Source: Pseudaestuariivita rosea
GTDB lineage: Bacteria > Pseudomonadota > Alphaproteobacteria > Rhodobacterales > Rhodobacteraceae
DNA length: 64,000 nucleotides
Direction of reading: 5' to 3'
NCBI RefSeq assembly: GCF_017592335.1
Contig: NZ_JACNMP010000006.1
Span: forward strand, 1-64,000
Below, piece after piece: positions 28,998 through 38,359 of the stretch (positions are counted from its first letter, which is position 1; each line of letters starts with the position of its first letter). The position numbers and the translations under genes were made by a program. The notes beneath the pieces are model-generated. The model worked only from the letters and a program-made list of their open reading frames with translations, was not told the origin of the DNA and searched no databases.

Positions 28998-30385
28998 TTT
29001 GGGCCGATCATCTGTTCGGGGCGGACGACGCGGTCGAAGGTGTCTTCATCGACAAAGCCCAGGGCAATCGCCTCTTGCTTCAGGGTCGTGCCATTCTTAT
29101 GCGCGGTTTTGGCGACGGTGGTGGCGTTGTCGTAGCCGATCTCGGGCGCGAGCGCCGTGACCAGCATCAGGCTTTCGCGCATCAGCTTTTCGATCCGGTC
29201 TTCGTTGGCCTTGATGCCCACCACGCAATTATCGGTAAACGCCACGGCGGCATCGCCCAAAAGCTGCATAGATTGCAAGACGTTATAGGCCATCATGGGT
29301 TTATAGACGTTCAGTTCAAAATGCCCCTGCGACCCGGCAAAGCCCACGGCGGCGTCATTGCCAAAGACATGGGCGCAGACCTGTGTCAGCGCCTCGCACT
29401 GGGTGGGGTTGACCTTGCCCGGCATGATCGAGCTACCGGGTTCGTTTTCGGGCAACATCAACTCACCCAGCCCGCAGCGGGGGCCAGAGCCGAGCAATCG
29501 GATGTCATTGGCGATCTTGAACAGGCTGGCGGCCACAGTTTTCAGCGCGCCCGACATTTCGACCATGGCATCATGGGCGGCCAGCGCCTCAAACTTGTTC
29601 GGGGCTGTGACAAAGGGCAGGCCGGTGATCTCGGCCATATTTGCCGCGACTTTTTCCGCCCAGCCATGCTGCGTGTTCAGCCCGGTGCCGACAGCGGTGC
29701 CGCCCTGGGCCAATTCGTAAATTCGGCCCAAAGCATCACGGACCCGCTGAATGCCCATGGCGACCTGATGGGTATAGCCGGAAAATTCCTGCGACAGTGT
29801 CAGGGGGGTGGCGTCCATCGTGTGGGTGCGACCGATTTTGATGATCCCGTCGAATTCCTGCACCTTTGCCTCAAGGGCGGCGTGTAATTTGGCCAGCCCC
29901 GGCAGTAAAACGTCATGCGCGGTTGTCGCGGTGGCAATATGCATCGCGGTGGGGAAGGTATCGTTCGACGACTGCCCCATATTGCAGTGATCATTGGGGT
30001 GCACGGGGTCTTTTGACCCAATTTCACCGCCCAGAATTTCGATGGCGCGGTTGGCGATGACCTCATTGGCGTTCATGTTCGACTGCGTACCGGACCCGGT
30101 TTGCCAGACCACCAGGGGGAAGTTGTCATCATGCTGGCCCGCGACGACCTCACTTGCGGCCTGAATGATCGCATCGGACAGTTTGCCGTCCAGCGTGCCC
30201 TGATCTTTGTTCGCCATGGCGCAGGCCTGTTTGATCACGCCCAACGCGCGCACGATGGCGATGGGCTGCTTTTCCCAGCCAATGGGGAAATTCATGATCG
30301 ATCGCTGCGTCTGCGCGCCCCAGTATTTGTCGGTGGGCACCTGCAAAGGGCCAAAGCTGTCGGTTTCAGTGCGGGTGTCGGTCAT
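28994..30385 (-). CDS. fumC: Class II fumarate hydratase
   Basis: 463 residues. It interconverts fumarate and malate in the TCA cycle. The superfamily signature [16 protein letters not shown] is at about residues 318-333, catalytic histidine region [20 protein letters not shown] near 130, and substrate-binding [14 protein letters not shown] near 97. GGAGGAG precedes the ATG. It is the first gene of fumC-DUF4169-RHH. Confidence 0.97.
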   Translation of the reverse strand: MTDTRTETDSFGPLQVPTDKYWGAQTQRSIMNFPIGWEKQPIAIVRALGVIKQACAMANKDQGTLDGKLSDAIIQAASEVVAGQHDDNFPLVVWQTGSGTQSNMNANEVIANRAIEILGGEIGSKDPVHPNDHCNMGQSSNDTFPTAMHIATATTAHDVLLPGLAKLHAALEAKVQEFDGIIKIGRTHTMDATPLTLSQEFSGYTHQVAMGIQRVRDALGRIYELAQGGTAVGTGLNTQHGWAEKVAANMAEITGLPFVTAPNKFEALAAHDAMVEMSGALKTVAASLFKIANDIRLLGSGPRCGLGELMLPENEPGSSIMPGKVNPTQCEALTQVCAHVFGNDAAVGFAGSQGHFELNVYKPMMAYNVLQSMQLLGDAAVAFTDNCVVGIKANEDRIEKLMRESLMLVTALAPEIGYDNATTVAKTAHKNGTTLKQEAIALGFVDEDTFDRVVRPEQMIGPK

Positions 30386-30455
30386 GAAGGCTCCTCCGGG
30401 GTATCGCGTTAACGCCGTTTAGCGCGACCGGCGACCGGGGGCAATCATCAGGTGC

Positions 30456-30929
30456 TTATTTGCGGAAACTGTCCAGGCTGACCACTTCGGCGTCGCCCTT
30501 GGGTTTGTCGTCTTCCTCGGGCGCCTCGTGCCGCAACTCAACCGGGGCGGGCAGGATTTCGTCGTCGTCATCGCTGTCGTGGGTTTCAAACCGCAACCCG
30601 AATTCGACCGACGGATCGACAAAGGTCTTGATCGCGTCATAAGGGATATAAAGCGGTTCGGGGTTGTCGCCGAAATTCAGAGTGACGGTAAAGCCATCGT
30701 CCATGACCTGAAGATTGTCGAACCAGTGCTGCATCACAACGGTCATTTCACCGGGATAGCGATCGCTAAGCCAGTCTGCGATTTCCACATCAGGGTGCAG
30801 CGTATCAAAGGTAATGAAGAAATGATGCTGACCGGGCAGGCCGTTGTCGGCAACGCTTTGCAGCACTTCCTGGATCAGACCGCGCATCGCGCGATGCATC
30901 AGATTTCCATAGTCTATGGTGTCAGACAT
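30456..30929 (-). CDS. sspB: ClpXP adaptor SspB (alphaproteobacterial type)
   Basis: 157 residues. The N-terminal substrate-binding domain includes YGNLMHRAMRGLIQEVLQ, HHFFITFDTLHPDV, GEMTVVMQHWFDNLQV and DGFTVTLNFGDNPEPLYIPY, which match alphaproteobacterial SspB. An acidic linker (DSDDDDEILPAP; EAPEEDDKPKGD) leads to a C-terminal hydrophobic tail EVVSLDSFRK, the likely ClpX-binding peptide. It delivers ssrA-tagged proteins to ClpXP. It lies 70 bp upstream of fumC. Confidence 0.92.
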   Translation of the reverse strand: MSDTIDYGNLMHRAMRGLIQEVLQSVADNGLPGQHHFFITFDTLHPDVEIADWLSDRYPGEMTVVMQHWFDNLQVMDDGFTVTLNFGDNPEPLYIPYDAIKTFVDPSVEFGLRFETHDSDDDDEILPAPVELRHEAPEEDDKPKGDAEVVSLDSFRK

Positions 30930-31010
30930 TCAACTTTTCCGATCACGTTCTGCCTTTAGCATAGGGGATTCGAAACAAAGTAAAAGGGGGATTGCCGGGT
31001 GAAAATGACG

Positions 31011-32270
31011 CTATGTCGTAACCAGCGACACCAATAGCGCTAACATGGCATTGACTGCCAATACTTCGGGCAGACTGCGTTTCAGATAGAACAAACCGAC
31101 CGCAGCCACCCCCGCCAGCGCCAAAACAAGCGGGTTCAGGGTGCTGATTTCAGGCGCCAAGGTGCTGATGGGACCGACCGATACGGTATTCAGGGTGCCG
31201 AAGAACACATGCAGGCTGAACCAGACCGACAGGTTCAGGATGACGCCGACGACGGCAGCGGTGATGCCCTGCAATGCGCCGGTCAGCCGGGGGCGGTGCG
31301 AGATCCACTCGATATAAGGTGCGCCCGCGAATATCCATAAAAAACAAGGGATAAAGGTGACCCAAAGCGTCAAGGCCCCGGCGGCCAGCGCCATGCCGAT
31401 CCCGCCTTGGCGGAAGCCTGCCAGTAGCCCCACGAACTCCGTCACCAGGATCAGGGGACCGGGTGTTGTTTCGGCCAGGCCCAGGGCATCCATCATCTCG
31501 GCCGTGGTCAGCCAGCCGTAATCGACGACGACTTCCTGCGTCATATAGGCCAGAACGGCGTAGGCCCCGCCAAAGGTCACGACGGCGAGTTTTGAGAAGA
31601 ACAGCCCGACCTCGGTCAGGAAACTGGCGCCGGTCAGCCACAAAACGACGACAGGCGCGATCCACAGGATGGCCCAGAGTGCGACCGTTGGCAGCAGATT
31701 GCGATGCTGTACGATTTTGGGCTCGGTTTCGGGTGTTTCCCGTTCGGGCAGGGCCAGCGCCCCCCATATGGCCGCCACCAGGATGATCAGCGGAAAGGGG
31801 ATCTGAAACAGGTAGATACCGACAAAGGCCAGCCCCGCGATAACCCAACGGTCCAGCCGCCGCAGCGCTTTGCCCGCGATCTTGATCAGGGCCTGAACAA
31901 CGATCACGATAACCGTCGCTTTGACCCCCAGAAACAGCGCCTGCACCAGCGGGATGTTTCCGAAAAACGCATACCCCAGGGCCAGTCCCATGATCACCAC
32001 GGCACCCGGTAAAACGAACAGCAGCCCCGCAATCAATCCGCCGATAACACCCCGCTTTAACCAGCCCGCATAGGTGGCCAACTGCATCGCCTCGGGTCCC
32101 GGAAGCAGCATGCAGAACGACAGGGCATTCAGGAACTGCTTTTCGCTTAGCCAATCGCGGTCATCGACCAGTTCCTTGTGCATCAACGCGATCTGCGCCG
32201 CCGGCCCGCCGAATGACAGCAGCCCGATGCGGCCGAAAACACGAAACAGTTCTGACAGAGCTATTGACAT
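31011..32270 (-). CDS. chrA: Chromate transporter ChrA (two-domain type)
   Basis: 419 residues, the long bidomain CHR family. Each half carries the signature: N-half RVFGRIGLLSFGGPAAQIAL and FCMLLPGPEAMQLATYAGW; C-half FFSKLAVVTFGGAYAVLAYM and GLAETTPGPLILVTEFVGLL. About ten to twelve membrane segments are visible. ChrA exports chromate in antiport with protons. The start overlaps the end of the rhodanese/ChrB-like gene by 10 bases. Confidence 0.92.
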   Translation of the reverse strand: MSIALSELFRVFGRIGLLSFGGPAAQIALMHKELVDDRDWLSEKQFLNALSFCMLLPGPEAMQLATYAGWLKRGVIGGLIAGLLFVLPGAVVIMGLALGYAFFGNIPLVQALFLGVKATVIVIVVQALIKIAGKALRRLDRWVIAGLAFVGIYLFQIPFPLIILVAAIWGALALPERETPETEPKIVQHRNLLPTVALWAILWIAPVVVLWLTGASFLTEVGLFFSKLAVVTFGGAYAVLAYMTQEVVVDYGWLTTAEMMDALGLAETTPGPLILVTEFVGLLAGFRQGGIGMALAAGALTLWVTFIPCFLWIFAGAPYIEWISHRPRLTGALQGITAAVVGVILNLSVWFSLHVFFGTLNTVSVGPISTLAPEISTLNPLVLALAGVAAVGLFYLKRSLPEVLAVNAMLALLVSLVTT

Positions 32271-32956
32271 GAACGATACCCCGCATAAGCGGCATCAAGA
32301 AGTGTCAGCGCGTGTTTCAAGCCTTTGTTTTCCTTATCATAAAGGACTTCCAGTCCCCTCAGTATCAAACGGATATCGCTTTGCCCGCCCATGATCTGCT
32401 TTTCAAGGTTTTGTAACGGCTTGATGTCCAGATTGAAAAGATCGGCGCCGGTGTGGTCCGGTGGCAGCACGCCGGCCTCAAACCGCTCGCCCACAAGGGC
32501 GGCCTGATCATCGGGGATGTGGATTAGTTTTGCGGTCGGGCTGATCCAGCGCTTCAGGGTCCAGAACTGCAGGGCGCGCTTTGGAAAATCATCCTCAGAG
32601 GTGACCCAAAGATCAGAGGACACAATGTGCTGTAGCGCAATGCGGGGGTATCCAAGATCACGCCAGGCGAACTGCCCACCTTGCAGAAATGTGGCCTGCC
32701 GTCCCTGATGCCGCAACAGTGCCGCGACCCCCTGGCTAAGTTTCAGCCCCTTTTGGCAGATCACCACGGCCGGACGATCTGTGTCGACGTCAAGGTAAGA
32801 CATCCGTCTGGACGACGGGATCAGATATGGGTCCTGGGCGATATGCTCGTCCAGGCAAACGTCAATCAAATTGGGTGCCTTGGCGGTTCCCAGCAACGAT
32901 AAGAGAGATTTCGGCGACAGTCCCGCCGCACCGGTCGCAGTAAATTCAGTGTGCAT
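32261..32956 (-). CDS. Rhodanese-like / ChrB C-terminal domain protein
   Basis: 231 residues from the ATG at 32956, which has AGGGG six bases upstream; an ATG two codons earlier is too close to it. Residues about 10-115 form a rhodanese-like domain with active-site Cys in VVICQKGLKLSQG. Residues about 115-230 resemble the ChrB C-terminal domain (LWVTSEDDFPKRALQFWTLK, RWISPTAKLIHIPDD). ChrB proteins regulate or aid chromate resistance with ChrA, which overlaps downstream. The domain combination suggests sulfur or redox sensing; that is inference. Confidence 0.78.
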   Translation of the reverse strand: MHTEFTATGAAGLSPKSLLSLLGTAKAPNLIDVCLDEHIAQDPYLIPSSRRMSYLDVDTDRPAVVICQKGLKLSQGVAALLRHQGRQATFLQGGQFAWRDLGYPRIALQHIVSSDLWVTSEDDFPKRALQFWTLKRWISPTAKLIHIPDDQAALVGERFEAGVLPPDHTGADLFNLDIKPLQNLEKQIMGGQSDIRLILRGLEVLYDKENKGLKHALTLLDAAYAGYRSCQ

Positions 32957-33106
32957 CAGCATCCCCTAAAGACATAGGTCAGTGGATGCGAACCTTGGGC
33001 ACACGCCTGACGGGGTGGGTCGCCTTACCCCGCCTGATAGTGCTAATGCGTCGGGCAGCCGCGGTCAAGCTTGCATCAGATTGACCGCGGTGCTTTCGGT
33101 GTTCTG

Positions 33107-33532
33107 CTAGAAAACGCTGTCCCCGGTCAGACAGGTGGCCAGGGTGTCTTGGGGCAGATACCCAAGCTGTTCGAAACAACTGATATAGTCGAACTGGTTG
33201 AACGCCTCGACAATCTTGCCGTTTTCAATGCGCACCATGACCATACCGCTGGCTTTGACCTCTTCCATGTTGGTCCGGTTTTCGGCGTGCACCGTCACAA
33301 CCGCCGCCAGCCATTCCGGCGTTTCAAAGCTGCGATCGATGGACACCGACTTGACCTCAACCATGCTGAGCAGGGCGGTCACGAATTCCTTGAAGTCATT
33401 CTTGGCGATCGACATGTTCGTGATCAGCCCTTCGGCCTCGGCCCCGCTGTCAAAGAACTGATCGATCATCTCGACATTACCTTGCACCATGACCTGATCG
33501 TACCATGCAGCCAGAAAATCAACGTATTTCAT
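33107..33532 (-). CDS. SnoaL/NTF2-like protein
   Basis: 141 residues with an NTF2-like cone fold pattern: helix WYDQVMVQGNVEMIDQFFDS, then GLITNMSIAKNDFKEFVTALLS, and C-terminal strands MVMVRIENGKIVEAFNQFDY, the typical end of SnoaL-like domains. Such proteins may be cyclases, isomerases or ligand-binding proteins; the substrate is unknown. It is divergent from soxB across a 172-bp space. Confidence 0.75.
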   Translation of the reverse strand: MKYVDFLAAWYDQVMVQGNVEMIDQFFDSGAEAEGLITNMSIAKNDFKEFVTALLSMVEVKSVSIDRSFETPEWLAAVVTVHAENRTNMEEVKASGMVMVRIENGKIVEAFNQFDYISCFEQLGYLPQDTLATCLTGDSVF

Positions 33533-33704
33533 TGGCGTACCTCCGTTTTGCTAAACGAATAGGTTCAATTGTTAAAGAAGTGGTAAAGTTTGGCGTCGCG
33601 CACTGGCTTTTCTTTGTCGGAAAACCGCAAGGGGTCGTTTCAGGGTGTTGATACTTCTGTCACAAATTGATTGAGTTGCCCCGATTGATGAGTGAGGTGA
33701 TCAG

Positions 33705-34958
33705 ATGCGCTATTCCGCCCTGCGGGTGATCAAGGAAGGCCTGACCGGCAACCGCGGCTGGCAGCCTGTCTGGCGCGATCCGGAACCCAAGGCGGAATAT
33801 GATATCATCATTATCGGGGGTGGCGGGCACGGGCTGGCCACTGCCTATTATCTGGCCAAGGAACATGGGGTCACCAATGTCGCCGTGCTGGAAAAGGGCT
33901 ATCTGGGCGGCGGCAATGTGGGGCGGAATACGACTCTGGTGCGGGCGAATTACTTCCTGCCCGGCAATTCCGAGTTCTATTCGCATTCCCTGAAACTGTG
34001 GGAGGGGATGGAGCAAGACCTGAACTACAACGCCATGCACTCGCAGCGCGGGCTGATCAATCTGTTCCATTCCGACGCGCAGCGCGATGCCTTTGTGCGG
34101 CGCGGCAACGCGATGATCAATCAGGGCGATGACGCGATCCTGCTGGACCGGGACGGCGTGCGGAAAATGGTGCCCTATCTTGATTTCGACAACACGCGGT
34201 TTCCGATCTATGGCGGGCTGTATCACCCCCGCGGCGGCACGGCGCGGCACGATGCGGTGGCCTGGGGCTATGCCCGCGGGGCCGATCAGCGCGGTGTCGA
34301 CCTGATCCAGCAGTGCGAGGTCACGGGGATCGACATCGAAGGCGGCGTGGTCAAGGGCGTGCAGACGACGCGCGGTGCGATCCGGGCCAAGAAGGTGGGG
34401 ATTGTTGTGGCGGGCCGGTCGGGCCAGGTGGCCGCGATGGCGGGCATGCGGCTGCCGATTGAAAGCCACGTGCTGCAGGCCTTTGTGACCGAAGGGCTGA
34501 AGCCCTGCATCGATCATGTGGTCAGTTTCGGGATGGGGCATTTCTATATCAGCCAGTCCGACAAGGGCGGGCTGGTCTTTGGCGGTGATCTGGATTTCTA
34601 TGCCAGCTATGCCGCGCGTGGCAATCTGCCCATGGTCGAACACGTAATGGAGGCCGGGATGACCCTGATGCCCATGATCGGCAAGGCGCGGGTCCTGCGC
34701 AGTTGGGGCGGGATCATGGACATGACACCCGACGGGTCGCCGATTATCGACAAGACGGATACCCAGGGCCTGTTTATAGACTGCGGCTGGTGCTACGGCG
34801 GGTTCAAGGCCACGCCCGCCTCAGGCTTCGCCTTCGCCCACCTGATGGCCACCGGCCGCCCACACCAGACGGCCGAGAAATTCCGCCTGGACCGCTTCCG
34901 CACAGGCGTCAGCATCATGGACGAGGAGGGCACCGGTGCGCAGCATAATTTGCATTAA
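33705..34958 (+). CDS. soxB: Sarcosine oxidase beta subunit
   Basis: 417 residues. FAD-binding Rossmann motif DIIIIGGGGHGLATAYYLAK at 33-52. The covalent-FMN histidine is probably in RHDAVAWGYARGAD (His at about 182), and the C-terminal FAD contact is GWCYGGFKATPASG. With alpha, gamma and delta subunits it oxidises sarcosine to glycine, producing formaldehyde or methylene-tetrahydrofolate and hydrogen peroxide. GAGG stands before the ATG. First of soxB-D-A-G; the gap to soxD (216 bp) contains a repeat A copy. Confidence 0.95.
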   Translation: MRYSALRVIKEGLTGNRGWQPVWRDPEPKAEYDIIIIGGGGHGLATAYYLAKEHGVTNVAVLEKGYLGGGNVGRNTTLVRANYFLPGNSEFYSHSLKLWEGMEQDLNYNAMHSQRGLINLFHSDAQRDAFVRRGNAMINQGDDAILLDRDGVRKMVPYLDFDNTRFPIYGGLYHPRGGTARHDAVAWGYARGADQRGVDLIQQCEVTGIDIEGGVVKGVQTTRGAIRAKKVGIVVAGRSGQVAAMAGMRLPIESHVLQAFVTEGLKPCIDHVVSFGMGHFYISQSDKGGLVFGGDLDFYASYAARGNLPMVEHVMEAGMTLMPMIGKARVLRSWGGIMDMTPDGSPIIDKTDTQGLFIDCGWCYGGFKATPASGFAFAHLMATGRPHQTAEKFRLDRFRTGVSIMDEEGTGAQHNLH

Positions 34959-35010
34959 ACGGTTGCAGTGCAGTCCACTTGATCTTGGATGTCGCGACAG
35001 TGTGCTTAGG

Positions 35011-35092
35011 GCCTCGCCGACCCGAGGGTGGCGCAATCGCGCCGCCCGTGGGGGGCGGGTCGGCGCGGCCCGGTGGTGCCCACCGGGCAAGG
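35011..35092 (-). repeat. GC-rich palindromic intergenic repeat A, copy 5, inside the sox operon
   Basis: On the minus strand it reads CCCGGTGGGCACCACCGGGC, CGCGCCGACCCGCCCCCCAC, GGCGCGATTGCGCCACCCTC, closely like copy 2 at 20189. It lies between soxB and soxD, which normally adjoin, so it was probably inserted into the operon. It could fold in the message and affect the ratio of soxB to downstream genes. Confidence 0.8.
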
Positions 35093-35174
35093 TTCTTGAG
35101 CTTAAAAACGTAAGCCTTGAAACGACAAGATGCTGGTTTTGGGCTGTTGCTGACCAAAAACAAGGGCAAACCCA

Positions 35175-35438
35175 ATGCGCATAACATGCCCCATCTGCGG
35201 TGAACGGGACCGGCGTGAGTTTTATTATCAGGGCGCGGCGGTCGCGTTGGATCGTCCCGCACCTGATGCGGGACCTCAGGCCTGGGATGACTATGTGCAC
35301 CTGCGTGACAACCCCGCGGGGCGGACCCGCGACCTGTGGTTTCACGAAATGGGCTGTGGCGCCTGGATCGTGGTCGAGCGCGATACCGTGATCCACGAGG
35401 TTTACTCCACCGAACTGGCAGAAAAGGCCGCGCGATGA
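35175..35438 (+). CDS. soxD: Sarcosine oxidase delta subunit
   Basis: 87 residues with the zinc-binding CPICGERDRREFYYQG at the N-terminus, HLRDNPAGRTRDLWFHEMGC in the middle and CGAWIVVERDTVIHEV, all typical of SoxD. Zinc ligands are likely two cysteines at 5 and 8, a histidine near 59 and a cysteine near 62. Residues RPAPDAGPQAWDD are encoded by a palindrome, GTCCCGCACCTGATGCGGGA, closely like intergenic repeat B, suggesting in-frame absorption of a repeat. It overlaps soxA by 4 bases. Confidence 0.92.
   Translation: MRITCPICGERDRREFYYQGAAVALDRPAPDAGPQAWDDYVHLRDNPAGRTRDLWFHEMGCGAWIVVERDTVIHEVYSTELAEKAAR
35254..35279 (+). repeat. Repeat-B-like palindrome within soxD coding sequence
   Basis: GTCCCGCACCTGATGCGGGA followed by CCTCAG differs from the intergenic repeat B consensus (GTCCCGGAC.TGATCCGGGAC + CCTC) only in the central stem pair and one loop base. 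It is translated in frame as part of a variable loop of SoxD. Confidence 0.6.
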
Positions 35439-38359
35439 GGGTTAAGGACAAGGGCCTGATCAACCGCGCGGTACCTTTGCGGTTCACCTTCGACGGGCGG
35501 CATTACGAAGGGTTTCAGGGCGATACGCTGGCCTCGGCCCTTTTGGCCAATGACGTGCGGCTGGTGGGGCGGTCGTTCAAATATCACCGCCCGCGTGGTA
35601 TTCTGACGGCGGGGTCCGAGGAACCGAACGCTCTGATGACGATCACCGACCGGGCCGAACCTAATGTGCGCGCCACGGTGCAGGAACTTTATCAGGGGCT
35701 AAGCGCCAAAAGCCAGAACAACTGGCCCTCACTTGCGCGCGATGCCCTGTCGGTCAACGATCTGATGGCGCCTTTCCTAAGTGCCGGATTTTACTACAAA
35801 ACCTTCATGTGGCCGCGTGCCTTTTGGGAACGGGTCTACGAACCCCTGATCCGCCGCGCCGCCGGTCTGGGGGCACTGGACAAGACACATAACCCGGACC
35901 TTTATGAAAAAGCCTATGCTTTCTGCGACGTGCTGATCATCGGGGCGGGGCCTGCGGGCCTGATGGCGGCGCTGACGGCCGGACGTGCAGGCGCGCGGGT
36001 GATCCTGGCGGATGAAGATAGCCTGATGGGCGGGCGCCTGAACAGCGAAACCTATCAGATCGGCGATCATACGGGTCAGGACTGGGCGGCCGCGGCGGTT
36101 TCTGAACTGACCGCCATGGACAACGTTCGCCTGATGCCGCGCACCACGGTCACCGGTGCCTATGATCAGGGCACATATGGCGCGCTGGAACGGGTGGCGC
36201 ATCATATTGCCAAGCCCGCGGACGACCTGCCGCTGGAATGCTTCTGGCGCATCGTGGCGAAACGCGCGATCCTTTGCGCGGGCAGTCTGGAACGGCCCAT
36301 TGCCTTTCCCATGAACGACCGTCCCGGCATCATGACGGCCAGTGCCGTGCGCAGCTATCTGAACCGCTATGGCGTGGCGCCGGGCAAATCCATCGCGATT
36401 TACGGCAATAACGACAACGCCCATCAAACCGCCCACGATCTGGCGGCTGCTGGCGTCAAGGTGGCCGCCGTCATCGACAGCCGAGCGGATGCGCAGGTGC
36501 AGGGCGATTTTCCCGTCTATACGGGGGCCGAGGTGATCAACACAACCGGCCGCCTGGGGCTTGAAGAAATCTTGGTGCGTCATAACGGCGAAAATCTGAT
36601 GGTGAATGCCGACTGTCTGGCCATGTCGGGCGGCTGGAACCCGACGGTGCATCTGACCTGCCATATGAACGGACGGCCTGTCTGGCGTGACGGCATCCTG
36701 GCCTTTGTCCCCGCCGATGATGCCATTCCAGGTCTAAGTGTTGCCGGTGCCGCGCGCGGTATCTTTTCGACCCGCGGCTGCCTGCAGGATGGGGCGAAAA
36801 CGGCTGTGCAGGTGCTGGATGATCTGGGGGTCAAGGCCCAGGCCGATGTGCCCGAGGCAGAAGAAACCCCCTATCAGATCAGCCCGCTTTGGGCGGTGCC
36901 GGGCAAGGGCCGCGCCTGGCTGGATTTCCAGAACGATGTGACAGTGAAAGATGTCAAACAGGCGGCCGCTGAAAACTTCCGCTCGGTCGAGCATATGAAG
37001 CGCTACACGACCCAAGGCATGGCCACTGATCAGGGCAAAAACTCGAATGTGGGGGCTTTGGCGGTACTGGCTGACGTCACGGGCCGTGCAATCCCGGAAA
37101 CCGGCACGACCACCTTCCGTCCGCCGTTCAGCCCGGTATCGATCGCCGCGATGGGCGCGGGCGGGCAGGGCAAGGGCTTTGCCCCCGAACGCTTTACGAC
37201 GTCCCATTTGCCCAGCATTCAGCGCGCAGCCCCCATGATTGAGGCGGGCCTGTGGTATCGCCCCAGCTATTTCCCGATGCCCGGCGAACAGACCTGGCGG
37301 GAAAGCTGCGACCGAGAGGTCAATATGGTCCGCACCAAGGTCGGCATCTGTGATGTCAGCACCCTGGGCAAGATCGACATACAGGGTCCCGATGCGGCTG
37401 AATTTCTGGATTTCGTCTATACGAACACCTTCAGCACGCTAAAGGTCGGGCGCGTCCGCTATGGCCTGATGCTGCGCGAAGACGGCTATGTGATGGATGA
37501 CGGCACCACTGCGCGTCTGGGGGATCATCACTATGTCATGACCACGACGACCGCCGCGGCGGGCCAGGTCATGCGGCACCTGGAATTTGTCCATCAGTGT
37601 TTAAAGCCCAAGCTGAATGTGCGCTTTATTTCTGTCACCGAACAATGGGCGCAATTCGCGGTCGCAGGTCCACGGGCGCGCGATGTACTGAACGCGCTGC
37701 TGGACGATCCGATTGACAACGACAGCTTCCCCTTCATGGCCTGCGGTCAGGTTAAGGTGGCCGGCACGCCCGGACGGCTGTTTCGCATATCCTTCAGCGG
37801 TGAACACGCCTATGAAGTCGCCGTGCCTGCCCGCTATGGCGAAAGCCTGTTCCGGCTGCTTTGCGCCCAGGCCGAGGCGATGGGCGGTGGCCCCTATGGA
37901 ATGGAGGCACTGAACGTTCTGCGCATCGAAAAGGGCTTTGTAACGCATTCGGAAATCCACGGGCGCACGACGGCCTTTGATATCGGGGCGGAACGAATGG
38001 TCAGCGCGAAGAAAGACTGCATCGGCAAAACCATGGCCGCGCGTCCGGGGCTGATTGATGATGATCGCGAACAGCTGGTCGGCCTGAAACCCGCGGGTGC
38101 TGTCAAACAACTGATCGCAGGCGGACATCTTTTTGCACCGGGGGCCGAGGCTGTGCGCGTGAACAGTCAGGGCTATGTGACTTCGGTCGGCTATTCGCCC
38201 ACACTGGACTGCTATCTTGGGCTGGGTTTCCTGAAAAACGGCCGTGCGCGTCATGGCGAACGGGTGAAAATGGTCGATCACCTGAAGGGCGTCGAAACGC
38301 TATGCGAAGTCTGCGATCCGGTCTTCTTTGATCCAGAGGGGGGACGCCTGCGTGGTTAA
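35435..38359 (+). CDS. soxA: Sarcosine oxidase alpha subunit
   Basis: 974 residues from the ATG at 35435, which overlaps the soxD stop (ATGA). Order: N-terminal 2Fe-2S-ferredoxin-like domain (about 10-100: VPLRFTFDGRHYEG, GRSFKYHRPRGIL), NAD-binding Rossmann fold (VLIIGAGPAGLMAALTAG near 170), a second nucleotide-binding segment (SIAIYGNNDNAHQTAHDLA), and a C-terminal aminomethyltransferase (GcvT-like) domain from about 590 (WRESCDREVNMVRTKVGICD; KIDIQGPDAAEFLD), which binds folate. The usual length is about 970-1000. It provides the NAD site and the folate site of the complex. Confidence 0.95.
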   Translation: MRVKDKGLINRAVPLRFTFDGRHYEGFQGDTLASALLANDVRLVGRSFKYHRPRGILTAGSEEPNALMTITDRAEPNVRATVQELYQGLSAKSQNNWPSLARDALSVNDLMAPFLSAGFYYKTFMWPRAFWERVYEPLIRRAAGLGALDKTHNPDLYEKAYAFCDVLIIGAGPAGLMAALTAGRAGARVILADEDSLMGGRLNSETYQIGDHTGQDWAAAAVSELTAMDNVRLMPRTTVTGAYDQGTYGALERVAHHIAKPADDLPLECFWRIVAKRAILCAGSLERPIAFPMNDRPGIMTASAVRSYLNRYGVAPGKSIAIYGNNDNAHQTAHDLAAAGVKVAAVIDSRADAQVQGDFPVYTGAEVINTTGRLGLEEILVRHNGENLMVNADCLAMSGGWNPTVHLTCHMNGRPVWRDGILAFVPADDAIPGLSVAGAARGIFSTRGCLQDGAKTAVQVLDDLGVKAQADVPEAEETPYQISPLWAVPGKGRAWLDFQNDVTVKDVKQAAAENFRSVEHMKRYTTQGMATDQGKNSNVGALAVLADVTGRAIPETGTTTFRPPFSPVSIAAMGAGGQGKGFAPERFTTSHLPSIQRAAPMIEAGLWYRPSYFPMPGEQTWRESCDREVNMVRTKVGICDVSTLGKIDIQGPDAAEFLDFVYTNTFSTLKVGRVRYGLMLREDGYVMDDGTTARLGDHHYVMTTTTAAAGQVMRHLEFVHQCLKPKLNVRFISVTEQWAQFAVAGPRARDVLNALLDDPIDNDSFPFMACGQVKVAGTPGRLFRISFSGEHAYEVAVPARYGESLFRLLCAQAEAMGGGPYGMEALNVLRIEKGFVTHSEIHGRTTAFDIGAERMVSAKKDCIGKTMAARPGLIDDDREQLVGLKPAGAVKQLIAGGHLFAPGAEAVRVNSQGYVTSVGYSPTLDCYLGLGFLKNGRARHGERVKMVDHLKGVETLCEVCDPVFFDPEGGRLRG

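Noticed and set aside
31033-31046. AATAGCGCTAACAT resembling the edd operator
   Set aside because: It lies within the 3' end of chrA coding sequence, and the codons explain it; position does not suit an operator.
34821-35487. Open frames on the minus strand over the soxB end and soxD
   Set aside because: They are antisense to clear sox genes and include translated repeats of the A and B families; no ribosome-binding site or family match.
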